Under the pieces are notes generated by a model. It was not told the origin of the DNA, did no database searches, and saw only the letters and a program-made list of their open reading frames with translations. Source: Aurantimonas sp965217685 (GTDB lineage: Bacteria; Pseudomonadota; Alphaproteobacteria; Rhizobiales; Rhizobiaceae). From it: DNA of 64,000 nt. The number at the start of each line of letters is the position of its first letter. Within the stretch, counting starts at the first letter, position 1. The stretch is from contig CBDCIZ010000003.1 of NCBI GenBank assembly GCA_965217685.1, positions 4,588,001 through 4,652,000 on the forward strand, given 5' to 3'. Both the position numbers and the translations under genes were made by a program. Positions 56,443 through 64,000 of this stretch are shown here, piece by piece.

Positions 56443-57420
56443 TTACTTGGAACCAGCTTGCTTGCTGGAAACCTTGCCCAATGGTTCCGGCATATCGTCC
56501 AGGACAGCGCAGACCTCGGTCCAGGCCGAGTTGTCCAGGTCGAGCGCGGTGCGAAGGTATGCCCAGATCATCCGTCGAACGAACGCCACACGCTCGGGAT
56601 CTTCGTCGCTCGTCTCGCCCGCATCATAGCCGCTAATTCCTCCGAGGATGTGTTCACCACCGAACACCGTCAGTAACGTCTTTGGCCCGGGGCTGAGTGT
56701 ATAGGCATCGGCACGCCAGTCGGCCCTGCTCGAGAAGAAACCGGGACTCACGTCCCTGTCGCCGGCGATGACGAGCGTCGGCGCCGTCATTTCGGCGAAG
56801 CTATTGTCTTTCAGAATTGGGAAATGCTCGGAGGCGAATGCCTCCAGTTCGGCACCGTCTCCCGGCGGTGCGATCGTCACGAATGCCTTTATTCGTGGTT
56901 CCGCCAACTCATAGGTTCTGCCGTCATTCGGATCGGTCACCTGCATCCCGGCCAGCATACACACCGTGTGGCCGCCCAGCGAATGGCCGACCGCTGCGAT
57001 CCGGTCGAGATCGACACGCTCGCCAAGCCCGGGAACGGCAGCGACGATCTCGCGCAGATGATCGACGATGAAATGCATGTCTTCGACCCGCGAACGCCAG
57101 AACAGCGGCCCCTCGGGACCGTTCGGATCGAGCCCGAGCGTCTTGGAGTCGAGGTGGGTAGGCTGGATCACGACGAAACCGTGCGCGGAAAGGAAATCGA
57201 CCATTGGAGCATAGCCGTGGAGCGATGCCAGGTGGTTTGACATGCCGTGGCCGTGCGAGAGCAGAATGATGGGCAAACCACTTCCGGTCGCCGGCGCCGC
57301 CACGCGCATCTCAAGCTCCGCAGTACGCCCCGGTACGGACATGATCACCGGGCTGAACGACATGGCGGGAGTGGCTGGATCGACGGGGATTTGCGCGGCG
57401 CGCCCAATTAGCGGGTTCAT
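56443..57420 (-). CDS. Alpha/beta hydrolase, chlorophyllase/dienelactone hydrolase-like
   Basis: 325 aa. LLSHGHGMSNHLASLHGYAPMVDFL, the nucleophile elbow GHSLGGHT, and a catalytic Asp in IAGDRDVSP with His in FGGEHILGG. ATG 57420 follows AGAGGAAAACTTG; the frame one codon upstream uses TTG. Divergent from the TetR at 57588, with its two operators between. Confidence 0.9.
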   Translation of the reverse strand: MNPLIGRAAQIPVDPATPAMSFSPVIMSVPGRTAELEMRVAAPATGSGLPIILLSHGHGMSNHLASLHGYAPMVDFLSAHGFVVIQPTHLDSKTLGLDPNGPEGPLFWRSRVEDMHFIVDHLREIVAAVPGLGERVDLDRIAAVGHSLGGHTVCMLAGMQVTDPNDGRTYELAEPRIKAFVTIAPPGDGAELEAFASEHFPILKDNSFAEMTAPTLVIAGDRDVSPGFFSSRADWRADAYTLSPGPKTLLTVFGGEHILGGISGYDAGETSDEDPERVAFVRRMIWAYLRTALDLDNSAWTEVCAVLDDMPEPLGKVSSKQAGSK

Positions 57421-57526
57421 CAAGTTTTCCTCTTTGCAAATTCAAGAATGAAGCGGTGACTAGTTCGCTCTGACCAAGATCGTAACCTGTAGATCGAGCC
57501 CACCAATTGGCGTATGCCGATCACGT

Positions 57527-57563
57527 GGAACAATGTTCCGGTGTAAATATGGAACAATGTTCC
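57527..57563. promoter_or_regulatory. Two 13-bp TetR operator palindromes
   Basis: GGAACAATGTTCC occurs twice, at 57527-57539 and 57551-57563, 24 bases apart. Both lie upstream of a ribosome site AAGAGG (57571 on), which supports the TetR start at GTG 57588 rather than the TTG at 57507. The sites resemble the pair at 35126-35160. Confidence 0.82.
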
Positions 57564-57587
57564 GAGTTTCAAGAGGTAATTTCGAAC

Positions 57588-58211
57588 GTGCCGGATGCAA
57601 CCATCCCATCAGGTCCCAAACTATCAGAAACGGGTGATCGACCTCTGCGAGCGGACGCCCAGCGCAGCATGGATGCCTTGCTGCAGGCCGCCAAAGAGGT
57701 CTTTGCTGCGTCCGGCGTGGACGCGCCGGTGCGCGACATCGCGGACAAAGCGGGCGTGGGTATCGGAACCTTCTACCGCCACTTCCCGGTGCGCTCGGAC
57801 CTGATCACGGCCGTCTTCAAACGCGAGATCGACGCCTGTGCGGATGCCGCACACTCGCTCGCGGCGGAGTGCGACCCGTTCGAGGCCCTGGCACGCTGGA
57901 TAGAGCGTTACGCAGCCTTTATTGCCACCAAACGCGGCCTCGCCGGTGCTCTGCATTCGGGCGATTCGGCGTATGAAGCTTTGCCGAGGTATTTCGACGA
58001 GCGGTTGCGGCCCGCTCTTCAGACATTGCTGGATGCGGCAACCGCCTCGGGCGAGGTCCGGCGCGATGTCGATGCCGATGACATCATCGGGGCGGTCGCA
58101 AGCCTCTCGATGTTCGCCAAGACCGAACGACCCGATCAGTCCCGCCGCGTTGTCCGCTTTTTCATTGACGGTTTGCGCCATGGTGCCGACCAGGCCGGGG
58201 CAATGCCTTAA
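57588..58211 (+). CDS. TetR-family repressor, paralogue of the protein at 34496
   Basis: 207 aa from GTG 57588. HTH: VDAPVRDIADKAGVGIGTFYRHFPVRSDLITAVFKRE; SbtR-like C-terminus with KRGLAGALHSGDSAYEALPRYFDERL. It aligns along its whole length with the TetR at 34496-35107, so the two arose by duplication. The preferred start puts both operators outside the coding region. Its target is the divergent hydrolase at 56443. Confidence 0.9.
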   Translation: MPDATIPSGPKLSETGDRPLRADAQRSMDALLQAAKEVFAASGVDAPVRDIADKAGVGIGTFYRHFPVRSDLITAVFKREIDACADAAHSLAAECDPFEALARWIERYAAFIATKRGLAGALHSGDSAYEALPRYFDERLRPALQTLLDAATASGEVRRDVDADDIIGAVASLSMFAKTERPDQSRRVVRFFIDGLRHGADQAGAMP

Positions 58212-58212
58212 C

Positions 58213-58959
58213 CTAGGCCCCGGTCTTGGCCAGTTGACCCAGCATGAAGGACGGTGCCAGGCGGCTCATGACGTAGAGGACATTGCTGAGGCCAGGCCTG
58301 ATCTCTGTCCTCCCGGCTTCGATCGCGGCGAGCGCCTTCTCGACCAGCTCCTCGGGCGGCATCGCCTTCTGCCCTTCCATCTCCTTTTCGAACTCGCCCC
58401 TGAACAATGGCGTCTCGGTGCCCGGCGGAGCAAGTTCGACAACCCGCACCCCGGTATCCTTCAACTGCACGCGAAGCGCCTTGGTGTAGGCGTGGATTGC
58501 GGCCTTGGTCGCCGAATAAACCGGCGAGATCGGCAGCGGGATGAACGCGAGTCCGGATGAGATATTGACGATCATCGCGCCGTCTTTGTTCAGAAGATCG
58601 GGAAGGAATGCCTGAACCATCTGAACCGGGCCGCGCAAGTTGATGTCGATTTCACGCGCCACGTCGGACAATGGTCGCTCCGCGTCGATCTTCAGATTGC
58701 GCATGATCCCGGCATTATTGATGACGATGTCGAGCGCCGGAAAGTCCGCCGCGACCCGTTCGCGCAGGCGCTCGATGGCGGCGGGGTCTGCCACATCGCT
58801 CTCGATCGCGTGAACACCCGGCAGATTTGCAACGGTCTGCTTCAGCCGATCCTGCGACCGTCCGGTAACGATCACGACGTTCCCGCGCGACAGCAATTGC
58901 TTCGCGAGCTCGTAGCCGATGCCGCTAGTGCCCCCGGTGATGAGAATCGTTCTGTTCAA
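58213..58959 (-). CDS. SDR family oxidoreductase (DltE-like)
   Basis: 248 aa. TGGTSGIG at the start, NNAG, the active Ser in NISSGLAF, and YSATK; the DltE-like tail MPPEELVEKALAAIEAGRTEIRPG is clear. Converges with the TetR at 57588 and is divergent from the HxlR at 59074, which is probably its regulator. Confidence 0.92.
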   Translation of the reverse strand: MNRTILITGGTSGIGYELAKQLLSRGNVVIVTGRSQDRLKQTVANLPGVHAIESDVADPAAIERLRERVAADFPALDIVINNAGIMRNLKIDAERPLSDVAREIDINLRGPVQMVQAFLPDLLNKDGAMIVNISSGLAFIPLPISPVYSATKAAIHAYTKALRVQLKDTGVRVVELAPPGTETPLFRGEFEKEMEGQKAMPPEELVEKALAAIEAGRTEIRPGLSNVLYVMSRLAPSFMLGQLAKTGA

Positions 58960-59033
58960 GAGTTTTAAGGGGCGTCCGATCGGTCATTTCATGGTCACAC
59001 CGTATCTACGCATGTGCTATCTTTTGGGAAGAA

Positions 59034-59049
59034 GGCACCTCATTGTGCC
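59034..59049. promoter_or_regulatory. Possible HxlR operator
   Basis: GGCAC (59034-59038) and GTGCC (59045-59049) form an inverted repeat with a 6-base spacer, 25 bases before the HxlR start, in the region shared with the SDR gene. Short arms. Confidence 0.35.
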
Positions 59050-59073
59050 ATACTTACCTGAAAGAGAGTGTGC

Positions 59074-59502
59074 ATGGACGAGCTACCGCATTTCACGCCG
59101 GACGAGATCGAAGTGGCGAAGCGATACGCCATGATGCGCCCGGCCGAGGAGGTCGATCCCAAGATCGAGACCCTAGTGAAGGAACTGATCGCCTGCGTCG
59201 CCGACAAATGGACGATGCAGATATTGGACGTGTTGACCGACTGCGGGGAACTGCGTTTTAGTCGCCTCGCTGACCAGATACTCGGAATCAGCCAGAAAAT
59301 GCTGACGCAGACCCTGCGCCGCATGGAGCGGGACGGTCTGGTCCGCCGCACCGTGTTCGCCGTCGTTCCGCCCAAAGTGGAGTATCGTCTTACTTCACTT
59401 GGGATCGGCTTGGGTTCGGCCTTTTGCGGCGTGTGGGTTTGGGCTGCCGAAAATTTTGAGGGCGTTGAAACCGCCAGGCAGAATTATGATAGCCGCCAAT
59501 AG
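59074..59502 (+). CDS. HxlR-family transcriptional regulator
   Basis: 142 aa winged helix. Conserved Cys in LIACVADKWTMQILDVL, then LRFSRLADQILGISQKMLTQTLRRMERDGLVRR and VEYRLTSLGIGL. ATG 59074 follows AGAGAG. Divergent from the DltE-like SDR. It is a different protein from the HxlR at 27489. Confidence 0.9.
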   Translation: MDELPHFTPDEIEVAKRYAMMRPAEEVDPKIETLVKELIACVADKWTMQILDVLTDCGELRFSRLADQILGISQKMLTQTLRRMERDGLVRRTVFAVVPPKVEYRLTSLGIGLGSAFCGVWVWAAENFEGVETARQNYDSRQ

Positions 59503-59749
59503 CTACATCCATGTCCTGGACTCTACCGTCGGCAGCTATCGACCAGATGTGGCCGAACAGGGCTTATATCGGGCGACCCATGACCGGCGAATGCAAGATC
59601 TCGTGTAAGCAAGCAAGTCCACGGCGACCGTTCAGTAGCCCGATGCTTGAGAAGCCATGTTGGCGCGGGGGGCGGACACACCTGTTTTCACCAGCGGGAA
59701 TGATTCTTTCCGCTGATTGTAGCGCGACAAACGACCTTTCGGACGTCGG
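59503..59749. other. Gap with no supported gene
   Basis: About 250 bases between the HxlR gene and azlD. Short open frames here have no ribosome site or family features. Confidence 0.4.
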
Positions 59750-60049
59750 TTAACCGATCAGGAGCCGTAGCGCCCCGGCACTGCCGATGCCGATCAACAC
59801 CGTTGTCAGCAGCGGCAGCCGGGTGGCAGCAGCACAGGTCATGGCGAGCGCGATCAGGTCCGACACGCGCCCGGATACGAATGTCGGTGCGATCACGGCG
59901 ATCAGAACGCAACCGGGCGCGGCATCCAGCACGGTTGCCGTTCGCCGCGACAGATCGCGGTTACCGAGAACGAGATAACCACCGATCCGAGTTAGATAGG
60001 TGACGGTCGCCATGAGAACGATAGTGCCGAAGGTCCAACCGTCGATCAC
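59750..60049 (-). CDS. azlD: AzlD-family branched-chain amino acid export subunit
   Basis: 99 aa with three hydrophobic helices, including the AzlD pattern MATVTYLTRIGGYLVLGNRDLSR. GTG 60049 overlaps the azlC stop by 4 bases (GTGA), so the two subunits are co-translated. The small membrane partner of AzlC. The longer frame is rejected because it covers azlC. Confidence 0.85.
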   Translation of the reverse strand: MIDGWTFGTIVLMATVTYLTRIGGYLVLGNRDLSRRTATVLDAAPGCVLIAVIAPTFVSGRVSDLIALAMTCAAATRLPLLTTVLIGIGSAGALRLLIG

Positions 60050-60765
60050 GGTCGCCCCCTGACCCAGGCGAAGCCTATCCCCGCGACCGTACCGGCTGGA
60101 ACATACCAGGCACCGGGCACGGCGAGATGAACGCCTGCCGCCACGAGCAGGCTGACAAGCCACGGCAGCGCCGCGCCCACGCTCGTCCACATACCGCGTA
60201 GCAGAACGAGGAATACGGCGGGAAACGCCAGATCGAATCCCCAGCGGTCGATATTGCCGAGCACCGGCCCGAAGAACGCCCCCAATGTCGTGAAAACCAA
60301 CCAGTTCACATAAAGTCCGGCGGACGCACCAAGGAAATAGCGTACGCTGAGGCCGTCCGCCGATCCCTTTGCCGCTCCCGACTTCGCGTCAGCCAGCGCC
60401 AGCGCCCAGCTTTCATCGACCATCAGGGACAAGAGAAGAAGCGCGCGACGGCGCGGCACATGCCGCAACAAGGGTGTGAGCGCAGCCCCCATGACCAGAT
60501 GGCGGCTGTTCACCAAGAATGTAACAGCCGCAATCAGCAGCAGATGTGGCGGCGATGTCCAAAGCCCGATAGCTGCGAATTCTGATCCACCGGCAAAGTT
60601 CAATCCGGTCATCAACGGCACCGCGAGCGGTGTCATTCCTTTTGCCGTCGCCTGTGCTCCCAGGACGAGCGCGGCGGGTATGAGGCCGAGCAGCATCGGT
60701 GCTGATGCTCGCAAGCCGCGGACTATTTCGCCGGAATGCTGTGGGGAGTGTAGGGTCGTTGTCAC
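60046..60765 (-). CDS. azlC: AzlC-family branched-chain amino acid exporter
   Basis: 239 aa membrane protein with AzlC landmarks near the start (GLRASAPMLLGLIPAALVLGAQATAKGM) and VNSRHLVMGAALTPLLRHVPRRRALLLLSLMVDESWAL. With AzlD it exports Leu/Val/Ile or analogues. Divergent from an Lrp/AsnC gene, its likely regulator. Confidence 0.92.
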   Translation of the reverse strand: MTTTLHSPQHSGEIVRGLRASAPMLLGLIPAALVLGAQATAKGMTPLAVPLMTGLNFAGGSEFAAIGLWTSPPHLLLIAAVTFLVNSRHLVMGAALTPLLRHVPRRRALLLLSLMVDESWALALADAKSGAAKGSADGLSVRYFLGASAGLYVNWLVFTTLGAFFGPVLGNIDRWGFDLAFPAVFLVLLRGMWTSVGAALPWLVSLLVAAGVHLAVPGAWYVPAGTVAGIGFAWVRGRP

Positions 60766-60875
60766 GCTAGCTCTGTTCGTTGGGGATGTTGCCGCCCGAT
60801 CGTACGGCGTTGCAGTGACAAAGGCGTTCTTTTTAGACAGTGCAGCGATAATGTTTATCGGCTAGCGTGCCCTTA

Positions 60876-61358
60876 ATGACCAAGTTTGACACGCTGGATA
60901 CATTCGACCGCAAGCTGCTCGAAATCCTACAAGAGGACTGCCAGCGACCTGTTGCTGCCATCGCCGAGTCGGTCGGGCTCTCCGTTCCTGCCTGTTATCG
61001 GCGCATTAGACGGCTTCGCTCTACAGGCGTCATCGAGCGCGAGGTCGCGATCGTGCAACCGCGAACCTTGGGGTGGCCGTTGTCGATGATCGTGCTCGTT
61101 ATGCTCGAGCGCGATGGAACGCGCACCATCGAGCAGATGACGCGGAATTTTCAGGCAGAGCCGGAAGTGGCTGAAGCATGGCACGTCACCGGCGATTTCG
61201 ACCTCGCGCTCAGAATAGTCGCGCGTGACATGGAGGGCTTCGATCAACTCTCTCAGCGTTTATTCTCGGCCGGTAACTTGGTCCGAGGCTTCAAAACGCT
61301 CGTCGTAATCCGGGAAATGAAGTCCTTTAGCCCGGTTCCAGTCGGATCAGGCAACTGA
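60876..61358 (+). CDS. Lrp/AsnC-family transcriptional regulator
   Basis: 160 aa. HTH: LDTFDRKLLEILQEDCQRPVAAIAESVGLSVPACYRRIRRLRSTGVIEREVA; AsnC/RAM ligand domain with AWHVTGDFDLALRIVARDMEGF. ATG 60876 is used; GTG 60867 is also possible. Divergent from azlCD, fitting amino acid-responsive control of export. Confidence 0.92.
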   Translation: MTKFDTLDTFDRKLLEILQEDCQRPVAAIAESVGLSVPACYRRIRRLRSTGVIEREVAIVQPRTLGWPLSMIVLVMLERDGTRTIEQMTRNFQAEPEVAEAWHVTGDFDLALRIVARDMEGFDQLSQRLFSAGNLVRGFKTLVVIREMKSFSPVPVGSGN

Positions 61359-61665
61359 CCGTAGGCGAGCAGGGAGTTGAAATACTACACCTTCGATGCT
61401 ATACTACTCTGTTGCTTTTCTATCCTGAAAACTAACAGATCAATCGCTTCGTCCCAACGTCGGCCATTCGTGATTGCTCGGCGACGCGGCTGAATGACGA
61501 CAATTTTAAGGATCGGCAAGACCGTTTGCGAAACGGCGCGAGCGCGCGGGAAGCCACCGCGACATGGGATGATCCCGCCATCATTTCGCCGATTGGTGCC
61601 GGGCTCATGACGTCAGCGTAGTCGGCGCGGTGCCATAATCGGAAACGGGGACTGACTACGGCATT
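61359..61665. other. Gap with no supported gene
   Basis: About 300 bases between the Lrp gene and the tRNA-Arg fragment. Only short open frames without features. It may be the outer flank of an integration site. Confidence 0.35.
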
Positions 61666-61710
61666 TGGCGCACCCGACACGATTCGAACGTGTGGCCTCC
61701 ACCTTCGGAG
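61666..61710 (-). tRNA. 3' half of tRNA-Arg (CCG), partial; att-like site
   Basis: On the minus strand the bases give the anticodon loop with CCG, the variable region, a T-arm ACACG-TTCGAAT-CGTGT, the acceptor strand CGGGTGC and an encoded CCA. The 5' half (acceptor strand, D-arm) is absent: upstream sequence does not resemble a tRNA. Such 3' halves are left at the far end of elements integrated in tRNA genes. It lies 44 bases past the stop of the integrase gene. Confidence 0.8.
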
Positions 61711-61753
61711 CGAGGGAATATATTAGATCGCCATCATCCCCGCTTTGGTATTT

Positions 61754-63172
61754 CTACCCGGCAGCGATTTCCGTGATCGCGGAGCGAAGGCGGCCGGCAC
61801 TTTTTCCACCCTTAGCAAGGCGCTCCGCCAGCAGACGGATTAGTTCGCTGTCACTATCGATGATGTCCCTGGCGACGAGTTCCGAGTCCTTTTGTCTTTG
61901 AGGCAAGGCTTTGCCTGCAAGAGCAGCAGCGATCTTCTTGCTGACTCTGTTCGCAGCTCGACGCGAAGGATCATTCTGGACGTGCGCATAAACTGCGGTC
62001 GACCGGGGGTTCGAGTGCCCGAGGATCGCTCCGGTCAGTGCCATCGCTTCTCCAGTTGAAATCGCGGTTGAGCCCATCGTGTGCCGCAATGTGTGCGGAC
62101 TGACGCCGGGTAGTTCCGCCTTCGCAATTGCCTTCGACCAGACGCTCTTGGTTCCTTGATAGTGACCGTCGCCGCGCTCACCCGGAAACACGAAAGCAGA
62201 GCCTTCCTGTTTGTGGATGCTTTTGAGGAGAGCGAGCGCCGCGGCGCCCAGCGGCCGGATGGATCGCCCGGTCTTGCCATCGGCAAGTTCGAGAAGTCCA
62301 TTCTCGGCATTGACCTCCGACCACTTCAGACCGGCGATCTCGTCGCGTCGACAGCCTGTGAGGACCCAAAGCCGCGCGATGTTGGTCGCTTTGCGATTCA
62401 CGCCCTCCCGCTCCAGCTCATCAAGGGCAGCGCCCAGCCGGGTCACTTCGTCAAGCGTGAGAAAGCGCTCCCTCTGATTGTCTGTTTTTCGAACGGCCGC
62501 CGTCTCACAAGGATTACGCTGCACAATCTCGCTTCGAAGCGCAAAGCTAAAAACGGCCGAAAGATCGCGCACAACCTTGCGGGCCGCTCCGGCACCTCCC
62601 CGAACAATTATGCGCTTGCGCGGCCCCACCTTCTCGTCCCGCGCTGTTCTGCCGGACGTGACTTCGGCGACAAACTTCTCAATGTCACCTGCGTTGATTG
62701 CTGGTGCCCTTCTGTGCCCCAGCAGCGGAACGGCGTGATGCCGCAGCCGCGCTACCGTGTACGCTTTCGTTCGAGGCTTCATCGGCTCACCTTGGCGCTT
62801 GCCTCGCTGGATAACGCAGCCTTCAGCCTCGTAAAGATCGATCAGTGCGCGCATTGTCATCTCGCGGCGCTTCGCCTGAAGTTCAGCTGCGGGATCGCTC
62901 CCGGCCGCAGCACCTCCTAAGATCGTCCTGGCGTGCTTTCTCGCCTGATCGGGAGTAAGCGGCCCGAAGCGCCCGATCGTCACGACCCGTTGAGTGGCTG
63001 CCCGGCCACCACCGTTCGTTCGATACTTTGCGATGAAGGTCTTTGCGCCGGTCGGTTCAATGCGCAGTCCGAAGCCCGCGAGCTCGCTGTCCCACACGTG
63101 ATATCGCTTGTTCGTCGCGGTGGAAGCATCGACAACCCGCTTCGTCAACTGAACATTGCTGCGCTTGCTCAT
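61754..63172 (-). CDS. Tyrosine-type integrase (P4-like, DUF4102 arm domain)
   Basis: 472 aa site-specific recombinase. An N-terminal DUF4102-like arm-binding domain (VWDSELAGFGLRIEPTGAKTFIAKYR) is followed by a core-binding domain. The catalytic domain has Arg in LTGCRRDEIAGLKW, HTLRH (HxxR), GHSNPRSTAVYAH, with the Tyr nucleophile in AVYAH. ATG 63172 is preferred for GGAGG 7 bases upstream, over 63214. It lies between two different tRNA 3' halves, Arg on its 3' side and Gly on its 5' side. It is the only integrase in the window. Confidence 0.95.
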   Translation of the reverse strand: MSKRSNVQLTKRVVDASTATNKRYHVWDSELAGFGLRIEPTGAKTFIAKYRTNGGGRAATQRVVTIGRFGPLTPDQARKHARTILGGAAAGSDPAAELQAKRREMTMRALIDLYEAEGCVIQRGKRQGEPMKPRTKAYTVARLRHHAVPLLGHRRAPAINAGDIEKFVAEVTSGRTARDEKVGPRKRIIVRGGAGAARKVVRDLSAVFSFALRSEIVQRNPCETAAVRKTDNQRERFLTLDEVTRLGAALDELEREGVNRKATNIARLWVLTGCRRDEIAGLKWSEVNAENGLLELADGKTGRSIRPLGAAALALLKSIHKQEGSAFVFPGERGDGHYQGTKSVWSKAIAKAELPGVSPHTLRHTMGSTAISTGEAMALTGAILGHSNPRSTAVYAHVQNDPSRRAANRVSKKIAAALAGKALPQRQKDSELVARDIIDSDSELIRLLAERLAKGGKSAGRLRSAITEIAAG

Positions 63173-63328
63173 CGGTCGCCTCCGCTTTAATCCTGGACAC
63201 CACCTAGACACCACGGTGACCGGAAAGTACGGGACATTCTTAGCGTATTGTCGGCGGTCGGCTCAAGTTAAATCATTGATCTAGCGTATTGATGGTTATT
63301 CCCGGATAGTGCGGCGTAGCTGTTAAGC

Positions 63329-63377
63329 AACCTTGCCAAGGTTGGGGTCGAGGGTTCGAATCCCTTCGCCCGCTCCA
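63329..63377 (+). tRNA. 3' half of tRNA-Gly (GCC), partial; att-like site
   Basis: Anticodon stem-loop CAACC-TTGCCAA-GGTTG, T-arm GAGGG-TTCGAAT-CCCTT, acceptor strand CGCCCGC and CCA are all present. The 5' part has only a degraded copy: GCGGCGTAGCT at 63311-63321 resembles the normal start, but the acceptor strand cannot pair and the D-arm is shortened. So it is not a functional tRNA but an attachment-site copy, probably the right end of the element. Confidence 0.85.
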
Positions 63378-63652
63378 GTTTCCTAAGGAATCACAGGAAG
63401 TAAGTGGCTACTGCGAAGTGGCACCCGGCCAGTCTGCGATGGTGTAGCCCACGCGGTCAAATCTCGAATAGGCTGAACGACAATCACCTGAACTCGCGCC
63501 TACGAAATTATGGGCCATTATCTCATGCTCAGGGACGTCATGATCCTGCAGGATCATGACAAGACGACTAAACGTGAAAGACCTTATCTGGTCCCACATT
63601 CATAGGCGCTCTTGCGGGCCGCTCTCCGGCCGTACCCCGACGAGCCAACGTC

Positions 63653-64000
63653 ATGAGCAGTCTAACGAATATGGTCGGCACCGACACGAAGCGGGAGCTG
63701 CTGGCGTTTCAGCAAAATTATCCCTTGAAGTCGATCAGCCTGCCGAGCGGTTCCTGGACCTTCCGACGATCACGCAAAGCCATTAATGGCCATCCGTCGG
63801 CGATCCTGCTTCCGGGCATTCAGTGCGGTGGCGATATTTTCTTCGCAATCTTCCCTCATCTGGCAGACAGCCTGGACCTGATTACCGTCAATGCGCCGGA
63901 CCTGACCGATACGGCGGCAATGGACGACGGGCTGGCGCAGTTCATGGAAGCGATTGGCCTGAGCAAGGCTCATCTGGTCGGCTCGTCGTTAGGGGCCTAT
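63653..64000 (+). CDS. Alpha/beta hydrolase, 3' end outside window
   Basis: 116 codons from ATG 63653 run off the window end. AILLPGIQCGGDIFFAIFPHLADSL (oxyanion region) and LVGSSLGAY at the end (nucleophile elbow GxSxG) identify an alpha/beta hydrolase. It lies beyond the tRNA-Gly fragment and is thus probably chromosomal or part of the next element. Sequence between 63378 and 63652 shows no supported gene. Confidence 0.75.
   Translation, partial: MSSLTNMVGTDTKRELLAFQQNYPLKSISLPSGSWTFRRSRKAINGHPSAILLPGIQCGGDIFFAIFPHLADSLDLITVNAPDLTDTAAMDDGLAQFMEAIGLSKAHLVGSSLGAY

Noticed and set aside
63408..63599. Minus-strand ORF of 63 codons beyond the tRNA-Gly fragment
   Set aside because: No ribosome site, no family features, and ordinary composition for a chance frame.

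Overview
The window is high-GC DNA from an alphaproteobacterium. TonB-dependent receptors, a Tra/Trb conjugation module of the type common in sphingomonads, and many SDR/hydrolase cassettes suggest Sphingomonadales, but no rRNA or housekeeping marker is present to fix this. The layout is nested. The outer layer is an integrative-conjugative type element. Its coupling-protein gene traG and a ribbon-helix-helix gene lie at 4.9-7.3 kb, its trbBCDEJKLFGI set at 42.9-52.5 kb, and a tyrosine integrase at 61.8-63.2 kb. The integrase sits between two different tRNA 3' halves, Arg(CCG) and Gly(GCC).

The genes left of traG are a glutaredoxin-AhpD fusion (cut by the window edge), glutathione reductase and a lipoprotein. 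Between the ribbon-helix-helix gene and trbB, which are normally adjacent, lies about 35.6 kb of cargo. Its left part is a minus-strand operon (SMP-30-like lactonase, bicupin, nitroreductase, SDR) plus an epoxide-hydrolase-like gene. That hydrolase gene is cut in two: its 3' half is at 11.3-11.7 kb and its 5' half at 26.7-27.3 kb. A 15-kb segment separates the halves, flanked by a 9-bp direct repeat, and the reading frame is restored if one repeat copy and the segment are removed.

The 15-kb segment carries a TonB-dependent receptor, an exported metallo-beta-lactamase-fold hydrolase, an XRE/MmyB-like regulator, and a tightly packed catabolic operon. The operon order is flavoprotein hydroxylase, extradiol dioxygenase, amidohydrolase, carboxylesterase, SDR, flavin reductase, gamma-resorcylate-type decarboxylase, FAH-family hydrolase, second extradiol dioxygenase. 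Together these look like import of an aromatic ester or amide, hydrolysis, decarboxylation, ring hydroxylation, meta cleavage and side-chain hydrolysis. The substrate cannot be named from sequence.

From 27 to 36.8 kb and again from 52.5 to 61.4 kb there are many small regulator/enzyme pairs, mostly divergent (HxlR, TetR, LysR or Lrp with SDRs, hydrolases, a SnoaL-like protein, AzlCD). Several have clear palindromic operators between the genes. Two of the TetR proteins, 23 kb apart, are paralogues with related 13-bp operator sites. An AraC-TonB receptor-hydrolase module lies at 37.5-41.9 kb, and insertion-sequence remnants sit at 36.9-37.4 and 42.1-42.7 kb, the latter at the right edge of the cargo.

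The conjugation genes carry three single-base +1 frameshifts (two in traG, one in trbE), and no relaxase gene is seen. As read, the element would not transfer by itself, unless these are sequencing errors. No CRISPR array, rRNA or intact tRNA was found.
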